A DNA stretch of 64,000 nucleotides from Ceratodon purpureus (taxonomy: Eukaryota; Streptophyta; Bryopsida; Pseudoditrichales; Ditrichaceae), in contig CM026425.1 of NCBI GenBank assembly GCA_014871385.1, positions 19,552,902 through 19,616,901 on the forward strand. The letters are read 5' to 3'. The notes under the pieces are model-generated. The model was not told where the DNA came from. It saw only the letters and a program-made list of their open reading frames with translations, and made no database searches. The position numbers and the translations under genes were made by a program. Shown here in pieces: positions 23,885 through 35,929 of this stretch. The stretch's first letter is position 1. Each line of letters begins with the position of its first letter.

Positions 23885-25827
23885 GTTGGTATCTGGATTG
23901 CCTCCGTGGTTTCATAGTTGATTCTGAGACCGATGTGAAGTCATTACTTGATATCCGGGCGCCGGTGGTCGAAGACTCCAACGAAGGTTCTGAAGAAGAC
24001 GAAGAACATCAGAGTCAATCATCTGTACCTCCACCGAAGAGAGGGAGAGCTCGGCGACTGCGAACTCTGGGTTCGAAGTCCCAGGCCTCACAAGATACTC
24101 GGGCGGAGTCTTCCTCACTAGGGAAGGAGACACCCAACGCTTCTCCAACTACAGACGTCACAATGCCAACTTCGACCACTGCGAATTCGCCTTCATCCAT
24201 TAGTGCTTCTGCGATCACACGAAGTCTCATTGAGCAGAGGAAGGCCAAACTCTTTCCCCATATCACTTCTTCCGCTGGAGCTTCGAATTCCACATATGTT
24301 TCCGTCTTCAACTCATCTGTGGATTCAATGTTGCGGCGAAATAAGAGACTGGAGAGAAAAGGTGGCGGCGACCCAGATTGGATCAAGACTCAAGACTCCA
24401 TTTGCAAGGTATGTTTCGTTCTTCAGACATTTCTTGGATACATCCACTTCTATTCATTTTTTAGTTTCTAACTCTGCTTTCTTGTTTCTTCAAGTTCGGA
24501 GCAGGCCGCGAAAACAGAGTTCCGGACCGGTGCAAACAAGAGAACCATCTAGGAGTCGACTTGATCATTGCCGACATCCCTGAGGATCTTCCCGTCCCTT
24601 CCGTTTCTGACCCCCCCACGAGTATTCCGCCTTGGAACTCTCGCTACAGGGATTATGTGTACGACATCTTCCATTTTGCAGATCAATACCTGCAGACAGA
24701 TGGTGCCCTCTACCTCATCTACAACAGTGATCAGAAGCTGGCTCCAAATATCGAGGAAGAAGCTGACGGTGGTGATTTCGTGCTTTACAAGGACTGGTGG
24801 GGCGTCAATGTTCTCGGCCTGACTTCTCCTACGAACCCCGAGAACTTGGTAATTCCATCAGAACATTTCCTTCTCTTTACTTAGTGATAACCCTTCCGCT
24901 TAATTTTACTCACTAGTTTTGCTTGACTGTAGACTATGCGGTTCTGGATTCGCGTCTACGTCCGTAGTGGCAGTAAGTTCTCCTTCCAGACGAAGAAATC
25001 CCAATTGGTACATGGGGTCCTCAACATTATCGAGAGTGATGCCATTTTTAACTAGACCGATGCGGAGTCGCAACAAATGAATGGAGACATTCCGTGGAGA
25101 GGGCCAAGGGAGAAAACCCATGAGATGATGCAGAGAATAATTAAAGAGCTTTCGAAGCTCGGAGACATAGTCCTCGACTGGAATTCCGGAACAGGTAACT
25201 ATCCATACATTTGTATGTTTCATTTTTCCTCTCATTTTTTCAACAGTTTCTAAATTCCCCGTTACTCTCTGAGTTCCAGGGGCCTCCATCAAGGCTTGCC
25301 AGGCTATTGGTCGTCACATTCTAGCTTTTGAAGATGATGAAGCCATATTCAACGCTATTCACAAACCTTACATGGCTAGACCATCCGACATGGGCCCTCC
25401 TAAACATCCTAGGTCGGCAGCAGCAGACGAAGCGCCTCCAAAGAGACCAAGACCTGATAAGTGGTGTAAGTCTTCTATTATTTGTGCATATTATCCAAGT
25501 ATTGCTTCTGTTTGCAACTCTACTTACTCGATCTAACCACTATCGGTTTTCTATTGCAGAGTAGTTGCGGCAACACCGCCACGTGGGCCAAGAGCCGCGT
25601 CCACTCCATCGTGGCGTCTTCATTCCAGTCCGATTCAGCCTTATATACTTCCGGATTATGCAGAGGGCTTAGCTCAAGCGCTGCAATCTGGAGCTCTTCC
25701 ATATGTTCCTAGTCGGCCAACTACTTTTGATCCAACGGCCCTTCTATTCGTTGATGAAAAGGCTGTAGAAGGAGATTCAGAGTCATCAGGTTCTGAGAGT
25801 GAAAGTAGCGATTGTAGCATGTTGTGA
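23885..25827 (+). pseudogene. DNA-methyltransferase-like gene, 5'-truncated copy with in-frame TAG
   Basis: Paralogue of the 3' half of the gene at 57636-62382, inverted relative to it. Exons are about 23885-24408, 24495-24848, 24933-25194, 25280-25465 and 25562-25827; four of the five have the same borders and phases as the other copy (the 25280 exon is 15 nt longer). The first exon is a Ser/Pro-rich linker. The 24495 exon has the methylase motif-IV-like segment [15 protein letters not shown]. The 24933/25280 junction encodes the AdoMet-binding motif-I-like GDIVLDWNSGTG-ASIKA...[11 protein letters not shown], the order seen in N4/N6 beta-class methylases (PF01555-like). The C-terminus is proline-rich, then acidic ([11 protein letters not shown] 25827). 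A TAG at 25053-25055 replaces a Phe codon of the paralogue. Homology to the other copy stops near 23885; nothing of its ParB-like or CTD-like exons is present. Confidence 0.72.
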
Positions 25828-26115
25828 GTTTGAAGGAGGCTTCGGTCTATCGTTGTTTTCATTTGATTTGATTTGATTTAATTTAATTGGAGTTCTATTG
25901 CATATTACTTCGTCTTCTCTACTGCAAACACCCTAAACTGGTTATGATCCTCATTTCCAATTCGTATCTGTGTATGTAAAGGATGAAATGTCACATCTAT
26001 AATGCTCAACATGTAACATGAACAATGAAATGTTATAACTGAAATGCTTACTATATATATATTGTTGTAATTACTTTCGTAATCATTCAAACTGTCACCC
26101 TAAACCATAGCCATG

Positions 26116-26661
26116 TTACCTATTCTTGGGAGATATCCAGATACCATCTCTCGGAGAAATTTTTTCTCCTTCCGGCACATCTAAGACCTGATTCCCATTG
26201 GCCAATAGCAATGACCTCAACTGATCTAACTCAACGCAACTAAGCTCACCAAGGGACGCTGTCTCTAACCTCTCGTTGCAAATTGGATTTGCAAGTTTCG
26301 AAGAACTCCTAAAAACACTCCAGTTGATGTTGAACCGATTAACTTCGTATTCTTCCTTCAGACTCCAATGGCGACCCTCGTACGAAAAGTAATCCCACCT
26401 CGCTAGCCGAAGGCATGCGTATTCAGGACTGCTGTCAATCTCACGCTTCCAACTCTTCAATACAGCACGAGCGTTCTCGACGTCTTCAAACGTGATTACA
26501 GCGAGAGGAGTCCAACCCTGCGTTGCACTACTACCTATATGATCCCAGGGGTTAGGCCTATCCGCCATCCGCTTAAGCAAATCCTGTAAAACCGTTTTAC
26601 AGGCAATGACCTCAAATGAATCGCCCATATCTTCAAACAACTCCCTAGCAAGTATATGCAT
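26116..26661 (-). CDS. Unknown 181-aa protein, convergent with the methylase-like copy
   Basis: Single-exon frame from ATG 26661 to TAA 26116. The protein has mixed charge with several Trp residues (about 107-120, RLARWDYFSYEGRHWSL) and ends in ISPRDGIWISPKNR. No domain is recognised. A TATATAAA box lies at 26721-26714, about 55 bp upstream of the ATG. The gene runs tail-to-tail with the methylase-like gene ending at 25827. Its upstream region (about 26700-26880) is homologous, inverted, to sequence upstream of the 56.7-kb gene and also to 57275-57345. In the second methylase copy the sequence corresponding to this gene's body is cleanly absent. Confidence 0.5.
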   Translation of the reverse strand: MHILARELFEDMGDSFEVIACKTVLQDLLKRMADRPNPWDHIGSSATQGWTPLAVITFEDVENARAVLKSWKREIDSSPEYACLRLARWDYFSYEGRHWSLKEEYEVNRFNINWSVFRSSSKLANPICNERLETASLGELSCVELDQLRSLLLANGNQVLDVPEGEKISPRDGIWISPKNR

Positions 26662-26713
26662 AAGTTCTACAGAAGTGATTGAGCTACTACAACTTCAAGG
26701 AAGACTGCTAAGG

Positions 26714-26721
26714 TTTATATA
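26714..26721 (-). promoter_or_regulatory. TATA box of the 181-aa gene
   Basis: TATATAAA on the minus strand, about 53 bp upstream of ATG 26661. It lies inside a promoter segment shared (diverged) with about 56393-56520. Confidence 0.5.
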
Positions 26722-27756
26722 GATTGTTGCTTGACACTTAAGCTAGGAATGGTCTTATCTAAAGACGGAGAATTCTTCGACCAAGACGAGCAGACTGACT
26801 TGGTATATATCTTGGTTTCAGCTACTCCATTATTGTTCACGAACTCTGAAATATTCCACGAACTTTTAGGACCATTAACACCATATTAATTAATTTGGGA
26901 ATAAAGCATGTCCCATTTTGTCTATCACCTTAAACCAATGTCTTCATCTTAAACAAATCAGCCTTGAATGAGAGTCTTCGTCCGCCAAATTCAGAACGTT
27001 TTTTAATGAAATTCAGGCCAAATTTTGGTATAGGGTTAGGCAATAAAACCCATCTCACAACGGTTGCCTAAGCACATGCATTGGGAACTCCGGAACATCT
27101 TCGGGAACATATTGGGAACGTAGGGGAACATATTGGGAACGGTATGGGAACGTAAGGGGAACCTCCATGGAACTGGATCCTGATATAGATACATCATCAT
27201 CCTCATAAGGTACAGCTCTTTAACAACCTTAGAATGTAACATATTTTTATTCCTGACAACAAATAAAAATACAGTACTAAGTGTTATAACAAAAGCCGGG
27301 AGGTGCATCCATTTTAAAACAGTTTTGAAGAATGTTGAAATTAGTTATAATTATGATTTATAAAATTATATATATATATATATATATTAATAACTCTAAC
27401 TGCTGGAAAAATTAATCGACCTTCAGAAGCTGTAAATATTTATTTTAAATGTAGTCCAAGATAAGCCCTTCATTATGGCATTGGACTTTTTTTATTTCAA
27501 AGTCTAGTAGATTTTTATATGAAAAGCAACTAGAAAATGGAGGCGGCCACTTCAAGTAGCACCAACTTTATTATGCCACCAAAATTAAGGTAATCACCTT
27601 AATCACATTTTATATTCTTACAACAAATATTCAGTAAATGTAGAAACAACTCTTTTTTTTTCTAAGGTGCTCTTGCAGATACTATTGAATCTTGTCGCTC
27701 CCACCCACTTCATTAGCATACATCCAATGAAGAAAAGATGTAGTGAGAACTACATC

Positions 27757-28060
27757 TTTTTTTTTTTTTTTGGCGGCAAGAGCCACCGTTGAATCTTGTC
27801 ACTGCATCTTCAAGCTCAGTTCAGGTGCTTCGGGTGGGCCCTGTTGGTTGGTACAACATTTCCTGCCTGTGAATTTCTCCCCAGCAGTGCCAAGCCATGA
27901 TGTACCACATAATCGCTCATAACGAGTCCAATGGGTTTCGAACCCGGACCGATCGTATGTGACGCGCTCGTCCCAACCAACAGATTTGAGCTCATGGCTT
28001 GGCGAGAGAAACTCATACTTTTTCTCTCATATAGTGATTCCACATTGCTAACTTTACACA
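27757..28060 (-). mobile_element. tRNA-derived SINE-like element
   Basis: On the minus strand, an A-box-like stretch (GAGCTCAAATCTGTTGGTTGG, about 27999-27979, written in part as GAGCTCAAATCTGTTGG) is followed about 40 bp later by a B box GGTTCGAAACC (about 27946). About 180 bp of unique sequence then leads into an A run (T-run at 27757-27771 on +). This is the organisation of a tRNA-headed, A-tailed SINE transcribed right to left. I could not define a convincing target-site duplication. The reading frame through it has no other support. Confidence 0.6.
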
Positions 28061-28061
28061 T

Positions 28062-29064
28062 TCAAAATGAACGTTAGAGCTCATGAGCTTACCATGTATC
28101 GTTCATCTATGCCCATCAACAATATTCCTCCTAAATTGTAAAGTATGGTCAACATTTACATCATCAATATATCATATTTATAATTTACGGAAACTTTGTG
28201 TGACCACTTCCACTAGTTACATTAAGAAGGTCCCCTTAATTTGAATCACTACCCTCACTACCATAAAACATATTTGGCTAAAATTATAAGATACAAAAGT
28301 ATTCTACAATGCACTTTGAAAAGACTTATGCCCTCATGTAATGGATTAATTCATTAGTATGCAGCCATTGAGAATTATTATAAACGACATAATTTGTTAA
28401 AAGATTAATGTTAACATCCCAATCTCAGTCTTCATATGCATAGAATCTCTAGAGTGCATGACGTGTACAACGTATATCGTCCAGTATGATCAAACTCACT
28501 AATACTTACTTCGTATGAGCATCCGGAAGCCAAATGTCAGTGAATGAGAATCTACCCAGATCTCTTATACAATTAAGGTGGCCACCTCAATTTACATGCA
28601 TCGACGCAAGATGCTTCAATCTATAACCTACAAAAGAAATAGTAATGACTTCAGGAGGACACTTGTATATTACATGTCTTAACTCTCTCCCAACCCCCCT
28701 ATCTTACAAAATTAAGGTTACCACCTCAATCTGGACAGAGCAATGGAAAAATTCCTAAGACCGAAAGAATTGAAATCCGTTTCATTCATTTTGTCCTTAG
28801 TCATTTAACCTCCGCATGATTTAGAAACATGCATTCCTGGAACAAATCATCTATGAAGATAACTAAAACCATTGTGTATTATAAGCCAAACATTGACGAC
28901 TGTGTTCCCTTTTCTGGTCACACCGTATCATTTCACATGTGGATAGGTGATTTTAAATGGGGCAACCCATCATGCCAAGGAAGCATGAGGACTATTCACA
29001 GTTTCTAGCATGCATTACAACCGTTTATCATTTTTCACTTGAAAACTTTACAAAATCATAGAAG
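28062..29064. other. Intergenic DNA with palindrome copies
   Basis: No gene seen. It holds palindrome copies at 28221, 28572 and 28711 and otherwise AT-rich unique sequence. Confidence 0.5.
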
Positions 29065-29385
29065 ATGTCAAGAAGTAGTTCAAAGAGGGCAAGAAAACGA
29101 AGTACATCTCCCTGTGATTGTGACTTTGATGACCCAGTGAGGGAGGCAATAGAAAATAAAATTAAGCAACTGCCAAAAATTCTCCTGGATGAGGAGAGGA
29201 CGTCCGCTCTTTTGCGTCGGGTAAAAGAGGACGCAATGCACTTGAAAGGAAGATTGGAGGGAGATGTGGCGGATCTCCGGTTCGATTTGCGCAGACAACA
29301 GAAACACAGTGAGAGTGTCGGGATAAGATATGCTCATCTCATGTTGCGGATTAGCGAGACTTATCCTGAATTGTCTATATGGTGA
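29065..29385 (+). CDS. Small basic/charged unknown protein, 106 aa
   Basis: ATG 29065 to TGA 29385. The N-terminus is Ser/Arg/Lys-rich (KRARKRS, possible nuclear signal), followed by a Cys pair (CDCD) and a charged, helix-forming middle that could make a short coiled coil. I recognise no family. It lies inside the palindrome-rich unit, alone on the plus strand, with no visible splice partner. It may be an accessory gene of the unit or a chance frame. Confidence 0.35.
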   Translation: MSRSSSKRARKRSTSPCDCDFDDPVREAIENKIKQLPKILLDEERTSALLRRVKEDAMHLKGRLEGDVADLRFDLRRQQKHSESVGIRYAHLMLRISETYPELSIW

Positions 29386-29498
29386 AGATAGAATAAGAAA
29401 CCATTGAGTATAGCGGAATTGCAATACATACTCCAACTCCCTTCAGCAAGGTTGGTTATTATTTAATGCGTAATTTTAAATCATGCAAAGTGGCCTAA

Positions 29499-29810
29499 AC
29501 GAGTAGAAGAAAAATCCAATAAGCATCTAGAGTGAAGGAACTCGTACGGTGTAGAATTATACCCCAAAACAGGCTACAGCTTGCCATGCCCTGAAGCGTA
29601 AAATCATATTGATTCTACACTAAATCTTGATCCTGAGTACTCGTCGTGCCAGTGGTTGCAAATGGAGTTCATGTACAGCTCGTTGCATCACATATATTAA
29701 CTAATACTCTGAATGTGGTTTTTTTAAGCTAAATGGGATCAACACCCACTCCTTCAACTACAATCCGACTTCACTACATATTCTAATTACTTCCAGATGT
29801 GCAGTGAAAC
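29499..29810. repeat. 315-bp direct repeat, copy A
   Basis: Nearly identical to 30553-30868 in the same orientation (start cgagtagaa, end tgaaac), with scattered substitutions only. No coding frame is shared. The two copies are about 1.05 kb apart. Confidence 0.9.
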
Positions 29811-30552
29811 CTTAACCATATAATGCCAAATTGAAACAACTCTAGAAACTTCAAGTATTCTTCATACAACTCAAGAAGATTAAGGAGATCACCTCAATCC
29901 TGAAGTCTTGAAGATTCAGGTTCAGACTTCAATCCTGAAAACTGAAAGATTAAGGTGTTCACCACAATCCTGGATTCTCACTCAGTAGACAGACAATTCT
30001 GACCAGCGCAAAGCAGCCATATTTTACCAACTTATAGATGACAATTCTGTCGATAATACCATTATTTACTTGATGAGCAATACCTGTGCATTATAGTTAA
30101 ATTAAACTTAGTTTGTCCGCAATACAGACTGTACTCAATGTTTAAGGTTAATCTGCAATGGTACCATTGTCTTCAGAAGTATTCCAGTGCCACACAAAAT
30201 TTGAACCCGAATTGCATGCTATACAAGTACACATCTCCGCGTGAATATAAATGGAATTATTTAATGCAATTATAAGCAACCCTTACATTTTGTAATATCC
30301 TCCATAAAAGTAACGGTAGATTAAGATGACCACCTTAAATCTGGACTCCAAGTGAAACTAGAGACGTACTCAATCACCGCCAATCAAGATTATACCAACT
30401 ACCTGAATAATTCGGTTCCTAAAGCACCAACTTACACAGTCTGAGTCTCGAATTCGGTTCATCGATATAAGCTCCATCACACCGTGAAGCATCAAATGAT
30501 GCATGTGTGCACATCTATGAAACATCTGCAAGACGACTTAGACTTTTTAGTA

Positions 30553-30868
30553 CACGAGTAGAACAAAAATCCAATAAGCATCTAGAGTGAAGGAACTCGT
30601 ACGGTGTAGAATTATACCCCAAAACAGGCTACAGCTTGCCATGCCCTGAAGCGTAAAATCAGATTGATTCTACACTAAATCTTGATCCTAAGTACTCGTC
30701 GTGCCAGTGGTTGCAGATGGAGTTCATGTACACCTCGTTGCATCACATATATTGACTTAAATACTCTGAACGTGGTTTTTTTAAGCTAAATGGGATCAAC
30801 AACCAACTCCTTTAACTACAACCCGACTTCGCTACATATTCTAATTACTTCTAGACGTGCACTGAAAC
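30553..30868. repeat. 315-bp direct repeat, copy B
   Basis: Second copy of the 29499-29810 repeat. Palindrome copies lie between the two repeats (29879, 29949, 30320), so the repeat is interspersed within the same unit. Confidence 0.9.
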
Positions 30869-31185
30869 ACCTCCAACACTGACTAAAAATATATACTAGT
30901 CAAAGCGAATTTACTAATTGAAATGCATCAAATAAATGTGAACCGAGAAGAAAATGGCATCACGACCTACAAAAATTCATGCAACAATGTCTACCGGAAG
31001 GTCAAGGTCTCATTACCTACTGACAACATTTGCAAAACCTTGAGCCCTATTTCACATCCAACATACAGAACTTCACGATATTAAGGTGGACACCTCAATA
31101 TGTGCTTCTTCAATTCTGAAATTACCCCTCATATACAACTTCCAAAGTATGAGTATAACACTGCACTGCTGACATCCAAGGTAAT

Positions 31186-34100
31186 CTATTGTGAATCCGA
31201 TGTTCCAGGGTCCTCATCATCTTCGTCACATCGCTCTAGATTATCCTTCGCCAATCTCACTTGCAGATCCGGGATGGTAATGTGTTTGGCTCCAGCTCTT
31301 GGTTTCCAAGCAGTCAGAATCGAATCAGTGTGTACCCAGCATGGTGGCTGATTGGATTCTGCCTTCCACTTCAATGCGGATCTCCCTCCTATATCCCATC
31401 CCTGGTACGATTCTTGTACACTCCGGTCTTTCTTGATGGGTGTGAAGTACTGGACCTGAATGTGTTGGTAGTGCTCACTTGTGGAGGAGAGTCTAGGATC
31501 GGACAGTGCCAGAGCGAGCCAAACAGGTTTCGGGTGAAGTCCGTCATCGCCAGGCCGGAGCAACAACATGTACCCTTCGCCACAGTCACGAGCAACTCGA
31601 AATGAAGGCATGGGTCGTTGCCTGGCAGGGCCAATATAGTGTTCGTCCTCAGCAAACTCCTCCCTGACGGTTCCATTGCCTGTGAAAATGTCGTTCGTAC
31701 TCACTCGGCCTCGAGCGTTCGGCCAGAATCCATCGGCGAGGACAAGCCGCGCCGAAGGCAACACGGTAGAGGGCAACTCCAAGGCCTCCTTCACACCCTT
31801 CCAATACTCGATCAATGGCCCATGCGTGGCAAGGTAACTCCCAGACAAATCCTGCGCTGCCAGTGACTCCTAATGCCTAATGAAGCCCGCCAACCCCTTC
31901 ACAATTTTGTCCTTGTTCCGCATAGGTATCGGAGTTGCCGCAAATGGATCTCCAGTCGGCAATCTTTGCTTCCCTTCCGCATCAGTAGACCACAGCTTAA
32001 TTCCCCCCGCAGGCTTCCATGTTTCCTCCGTGCATAAAATCTTGAACTGCATGATAGGTTCACCTTCGCGCATGGTGAATTTGAACTGCTGCCCCTTCGT
32101 GTGCCCAATAAGTTTGTCCCCATCCTTTGCAATATAAGGTAATACAAATGCCTTGAAATCAGGAACTTCTTCGATCAAGTGGGGGATCACCTTGCCAGTG
32201 TTCTCATCAAGATTCATATACGACTCCATTAGCGATGGAAGGGTTGGGTAATCATGCTCCCACGGCTTCATACTCCATCTACCGAAGGAGGCGTCAATAT
32301 CCTCATGAGTGTGACCTACCAGAAGAAATGAAACAAACACCTCTTCGAAGACCCCCCTCGCAACCAGAAGGGACCAAAAGCAGAACACAAACCTACTTTT
32401 GTTATCCTTCCAGCAGTTGTCAAGTTGCACATGTAGTACAGGAGGTAGGGGGGCTGCATCCGTGGATTCTCCTGAAACTCCTAATGCTTCAATGCATTGC
32501 GCCTTGTCTTGAAGCAGAGCATTGAACAGAGGCGTCGTCCCAGCATTTTGAAAAAGTTCACCCGTAGCTGTGGCTTTGGGACGCTCTAGGTCTCGAAGCA
32601 GTCTAGCAATATAGCCAACTGTGTGGTTCGAGTCCGCTGGATACAGATCAAGAGAATAGTGTGCGTATCGAACATCACCATGCCCGTGGGCAATCATGCC
32701 AGTCACAGAAACGGGAAGTTTCATAAATCCCTCACTGTTCTTGTTGCGGTTTGCAAAACAAGGCGATGTTGTCTTGGAATGATCCATCTTATCATGTATA
32801 ATTGTCAAAACGTGATCAGGCTTCTGGATTGACAAATACCTTGAAGCATAATAGGCCTGTCGGTGCGCTTCTTGTTCAGCGAGGTGACGCTGGAATGCGT
32901 CGGCATAATATACGTAAGCAGTGGATCCAACAGCATGAGCGCTCCTGAGTTGTTTCCTTCTGTCACATGTACCACACCTAGCAAACATATCGCCACGGCG
33001 TTTAATAATGCAATCACTGAACTCCGAGCGCCTAAGGTAGCTCACTGCTGAAGGGGATATGTCTGGCAATCCCAATGCTTTGTTAACCTGCATGGAAAGA
33101 GATCATTCAATCATTATGCGTGGAGATGATGTTCACTTCAAATCTCGAGATGGACAATCCTAACAACTTTTAGTACAATTATTCATGTTTACATATTTAC
33201 TGATATCCAACCAACAATAACGGCGATTTTACACAATATATCTCTGGGTTTAAGGCGACCACCCTAATTCATAACTTCCAATCACTCAGGCGAGTGCACA
33301 TCCAACCCAGTGCAAGCACCTCAGTTTGTTAATCATTATCTCAAAAAAGCCAGACTACACTTTACACGAACAAGTATGCATCCTGTTAATGTCAACATGT
33401 GGTTACATAGTATCTCACAGGATCACTACCCAATCACAGTCTTACAAATCAGTTATAAACGATTATCAATTAACATCCAAATAACACTGCAAATCATCCA
33501 GCACAAATTAAGGGGGTCACCTTAAAACATCTACTAGTTATAATTTAAAAGGCCAATTACCGCATCGACATACTAAAGCTTAGCAGATACTAAATAGCGC
33601 ACCTGAAATGTTACTCGAATGCTATCTATGATTAAAGCTAAACACAGTTTAGACTACAAGAATCTATGCTTCTTTCATACAGAAACAGTTAACTCACTTA
33701 CATCATAAATATGGTTTTGCTATACTTAATACGTTTGTGCTTAGAGATGTAAAACATATCCCATCCTGATACGTCGTCCAATGAAGACGTGAATGTGTGT
33801 ACCCGAAAAGATTAAAATGGTTCAACTAATCACCGATACCCGAGTGGGCAAATTCTAATCAAAAAGTCCTCTACGTTAGGGCTATGGAGAATAGTAGATT
33901 TAGGTACTTGAACATAATATATTACAGAAACAACCATGCTTTCAATTTTCTGGTAGGATCCATTGCTACACAATATTTAGGACATGGATCCATTAAAGTT
34001 GCAAACATAGCCGTGCATAATGTGGATAGGAGATCAGCAAACAGGTAAAAAACAAGACCACTCTTAGAGGTTGCGATGTCTACAAACGTACCTCGTTCAG

Positions 34101-35929
34101 CTTCCCCCTGATATCCTTCCATTTTGTCCCGGCAGACAGCACTCGTTCTACCACCCTCTCACCAGAAGGCAGGGTTCGAAACCTATGGGGCATGAGATCC
34201 GCAGATGCCTCAACGATGCAAGCAAGTGATGCGGAAGCCTGCCTTGTACCTGCTCTACGCTTCTTTGTACCACGATTCCCATGGTGACTTGATCGAACAC
34301 CCAACCCTGCATTAGCGCGCTGTCTATAGAACTAAGTTTTAGAGACTGCCATGATGATCATCCAGCCTTTAAGGCAAACTTCGTCGTTTTCAAGGAGAAC
34401 ATACTTCCTATCTCCCCCACGACGTACATGTCTATGGACTTCTAGTTTGATGTGTGACCGTAGTTTGTGATCCGAAGACCACATTTCGTGTCGCAGACTT
34501 TTCACCACTTCAGGACTGATCTTCCTTGTGCACCTCCTCATGCAACAAGCTTTAGTAGACACTTCAAACAGCGACTGCTCGCTCGTAAGGCGCTGTAGTT
34601 TATCTGAACGCATGCGCTGTCGAACACGTGTTGTTCTGTATTGTCGTTTAGGGCCGACCCTCCGATCTCCCTGCACTTGCTCTTCGAACACTCTACCTAG
34701 GTCGAATAAAGACACACCATCGCAATCGGTAGCTCTTGACGACCATCGACGAAGCGAGTACTTCCAACCGGCAGGCACAAAGTCTTCGGCAAACGATTCC
34801 AAAATCAGGATGCCCACATCCTCTGAACCAAGTGGTTGACTGTCGACACAATCGGAGGAGTCGCAATTCCGAACCAAACCAGCACCAACAAGTACTCCAT
34901 CACTATTTAGAAGTTTGACGTTACGGTTCAGCCATTCAGGCCGAGGTAGTCCAGCACGGATAGGTTCAGGGTTTTCTCCACCATATTCCGTCTCACCCTC
35001 AGATTCAGGCCCACTTGATTCACCTTCAATCTCACTCTGCAGCACATGAGAGAATAGATACATTACTCTGTGCATGTTTTCATTACGTCACTAGTACAAC
35101 AAGCATTGTATGTTATAATGGGGCGATGAACGTTCTTAGAAACGACTATGACAGTAGTATTATAATTAGATGTAGTCTTACCGCAGTTGGAGTAGCCAGT
35201 GGAGTCGGGTCTGGAAGACTGTCTCCAAGTAGAGCAGGATCTCTACATACAACAATGGGTACCTTTAAACAATTCATATATTCGAATTGCTCCGACAATA
35301 TAGAACACTCGATATAGACATATTATCTCAATAAGTTACACCACGTTTGACTCGAAGTACCCCAAAAGGGAAGTAGTCGAATATCATCTACGTAAGCAAG
35401 AGAAATAACTTAATCCTGTTTAAAACCTGATTCGGATACATAAATTTATTTTAATAAGCAGTAATAGTTCATAGCGAACATTACAGTGGACTCAAATAAA
35501 TGTGGCAAGGATAAATCAGACGTTCAATAAAGAAGCTCAAGTTCATATGCAAATAATTATTAAGTGTAGGAACGAAAACAAATATGCACATTATTTGTTG
35601 GAATTCAGGAGGGCTCCTTAATCCAAACTACATGTGAATCACCCTGTAATATATAAGCGATTCAATCATTTTCATTAATGTTAATACATATACATGCAAC
35701 GAAAACGAACCATGATTCTATAACTTGGAAAGTATCTCACCGTTTAAGATGTCGGGCACGCGGATTGCAGCCTCCTCGATTTCTCCTTCAAAGAGAATCT
35801 GTGTTGCATACAACTCACATATATTAATAGCCCAGTCAGCGGAAACAAACACCAGATTGCCACGAAACATTCTAGAGAAATGCAATAAATATATACCTCT
35901 TCGGACACAGGGGCCTGGATATCCGCCAT
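31186..35929 (-). pseudogene. DUF7869-like putative RNase-H-fold transposase gene, two in-frame TAGs
   Basis: Exons (phases agree) are 35929-35897 (ATG 35929, MADIQAPVSEE), 35798-35741, 35240-35182, 35036-34092 and 33087-31186, giving 999 codons. After an acidic N-terminus there is a Cys-rich segment (KACCMRRCTRKISPE) and the family-like segment GWMIIMAVSKT-FYRQ, then HHGNRGTKKRRAGTR. The long last exon contains a CGTC pair, HDKMDHSK (about residue 464), HVQLDNCWKDNKSRF (D about 588) and LLVGHTHEDIDASFG (about 622-636). These fit uncharacterised plant/metazoan DUF7869-type proteins. The D / D / H-x-x-D/E spacing suggests an RNase-H-like (DDE) nuclease; that is inference. In-frame TAG codons at 34334-34332 (inside the conserved SKT-FY motif) and 31872-31870 interrupt an otherwise continuous frame. 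Palindrome copies lie in intron 33088-34091 (33249, 33507), in intron 35241-35740 (35603) and on both sides of the gene. Confidence 0.7.

Noticed and set aside
31618..33051. Plus-strand frames over the DUF7869-like gene
   Set aside because: Antisense shadows; the minus-strand frame has family motifs and consistent splicing.
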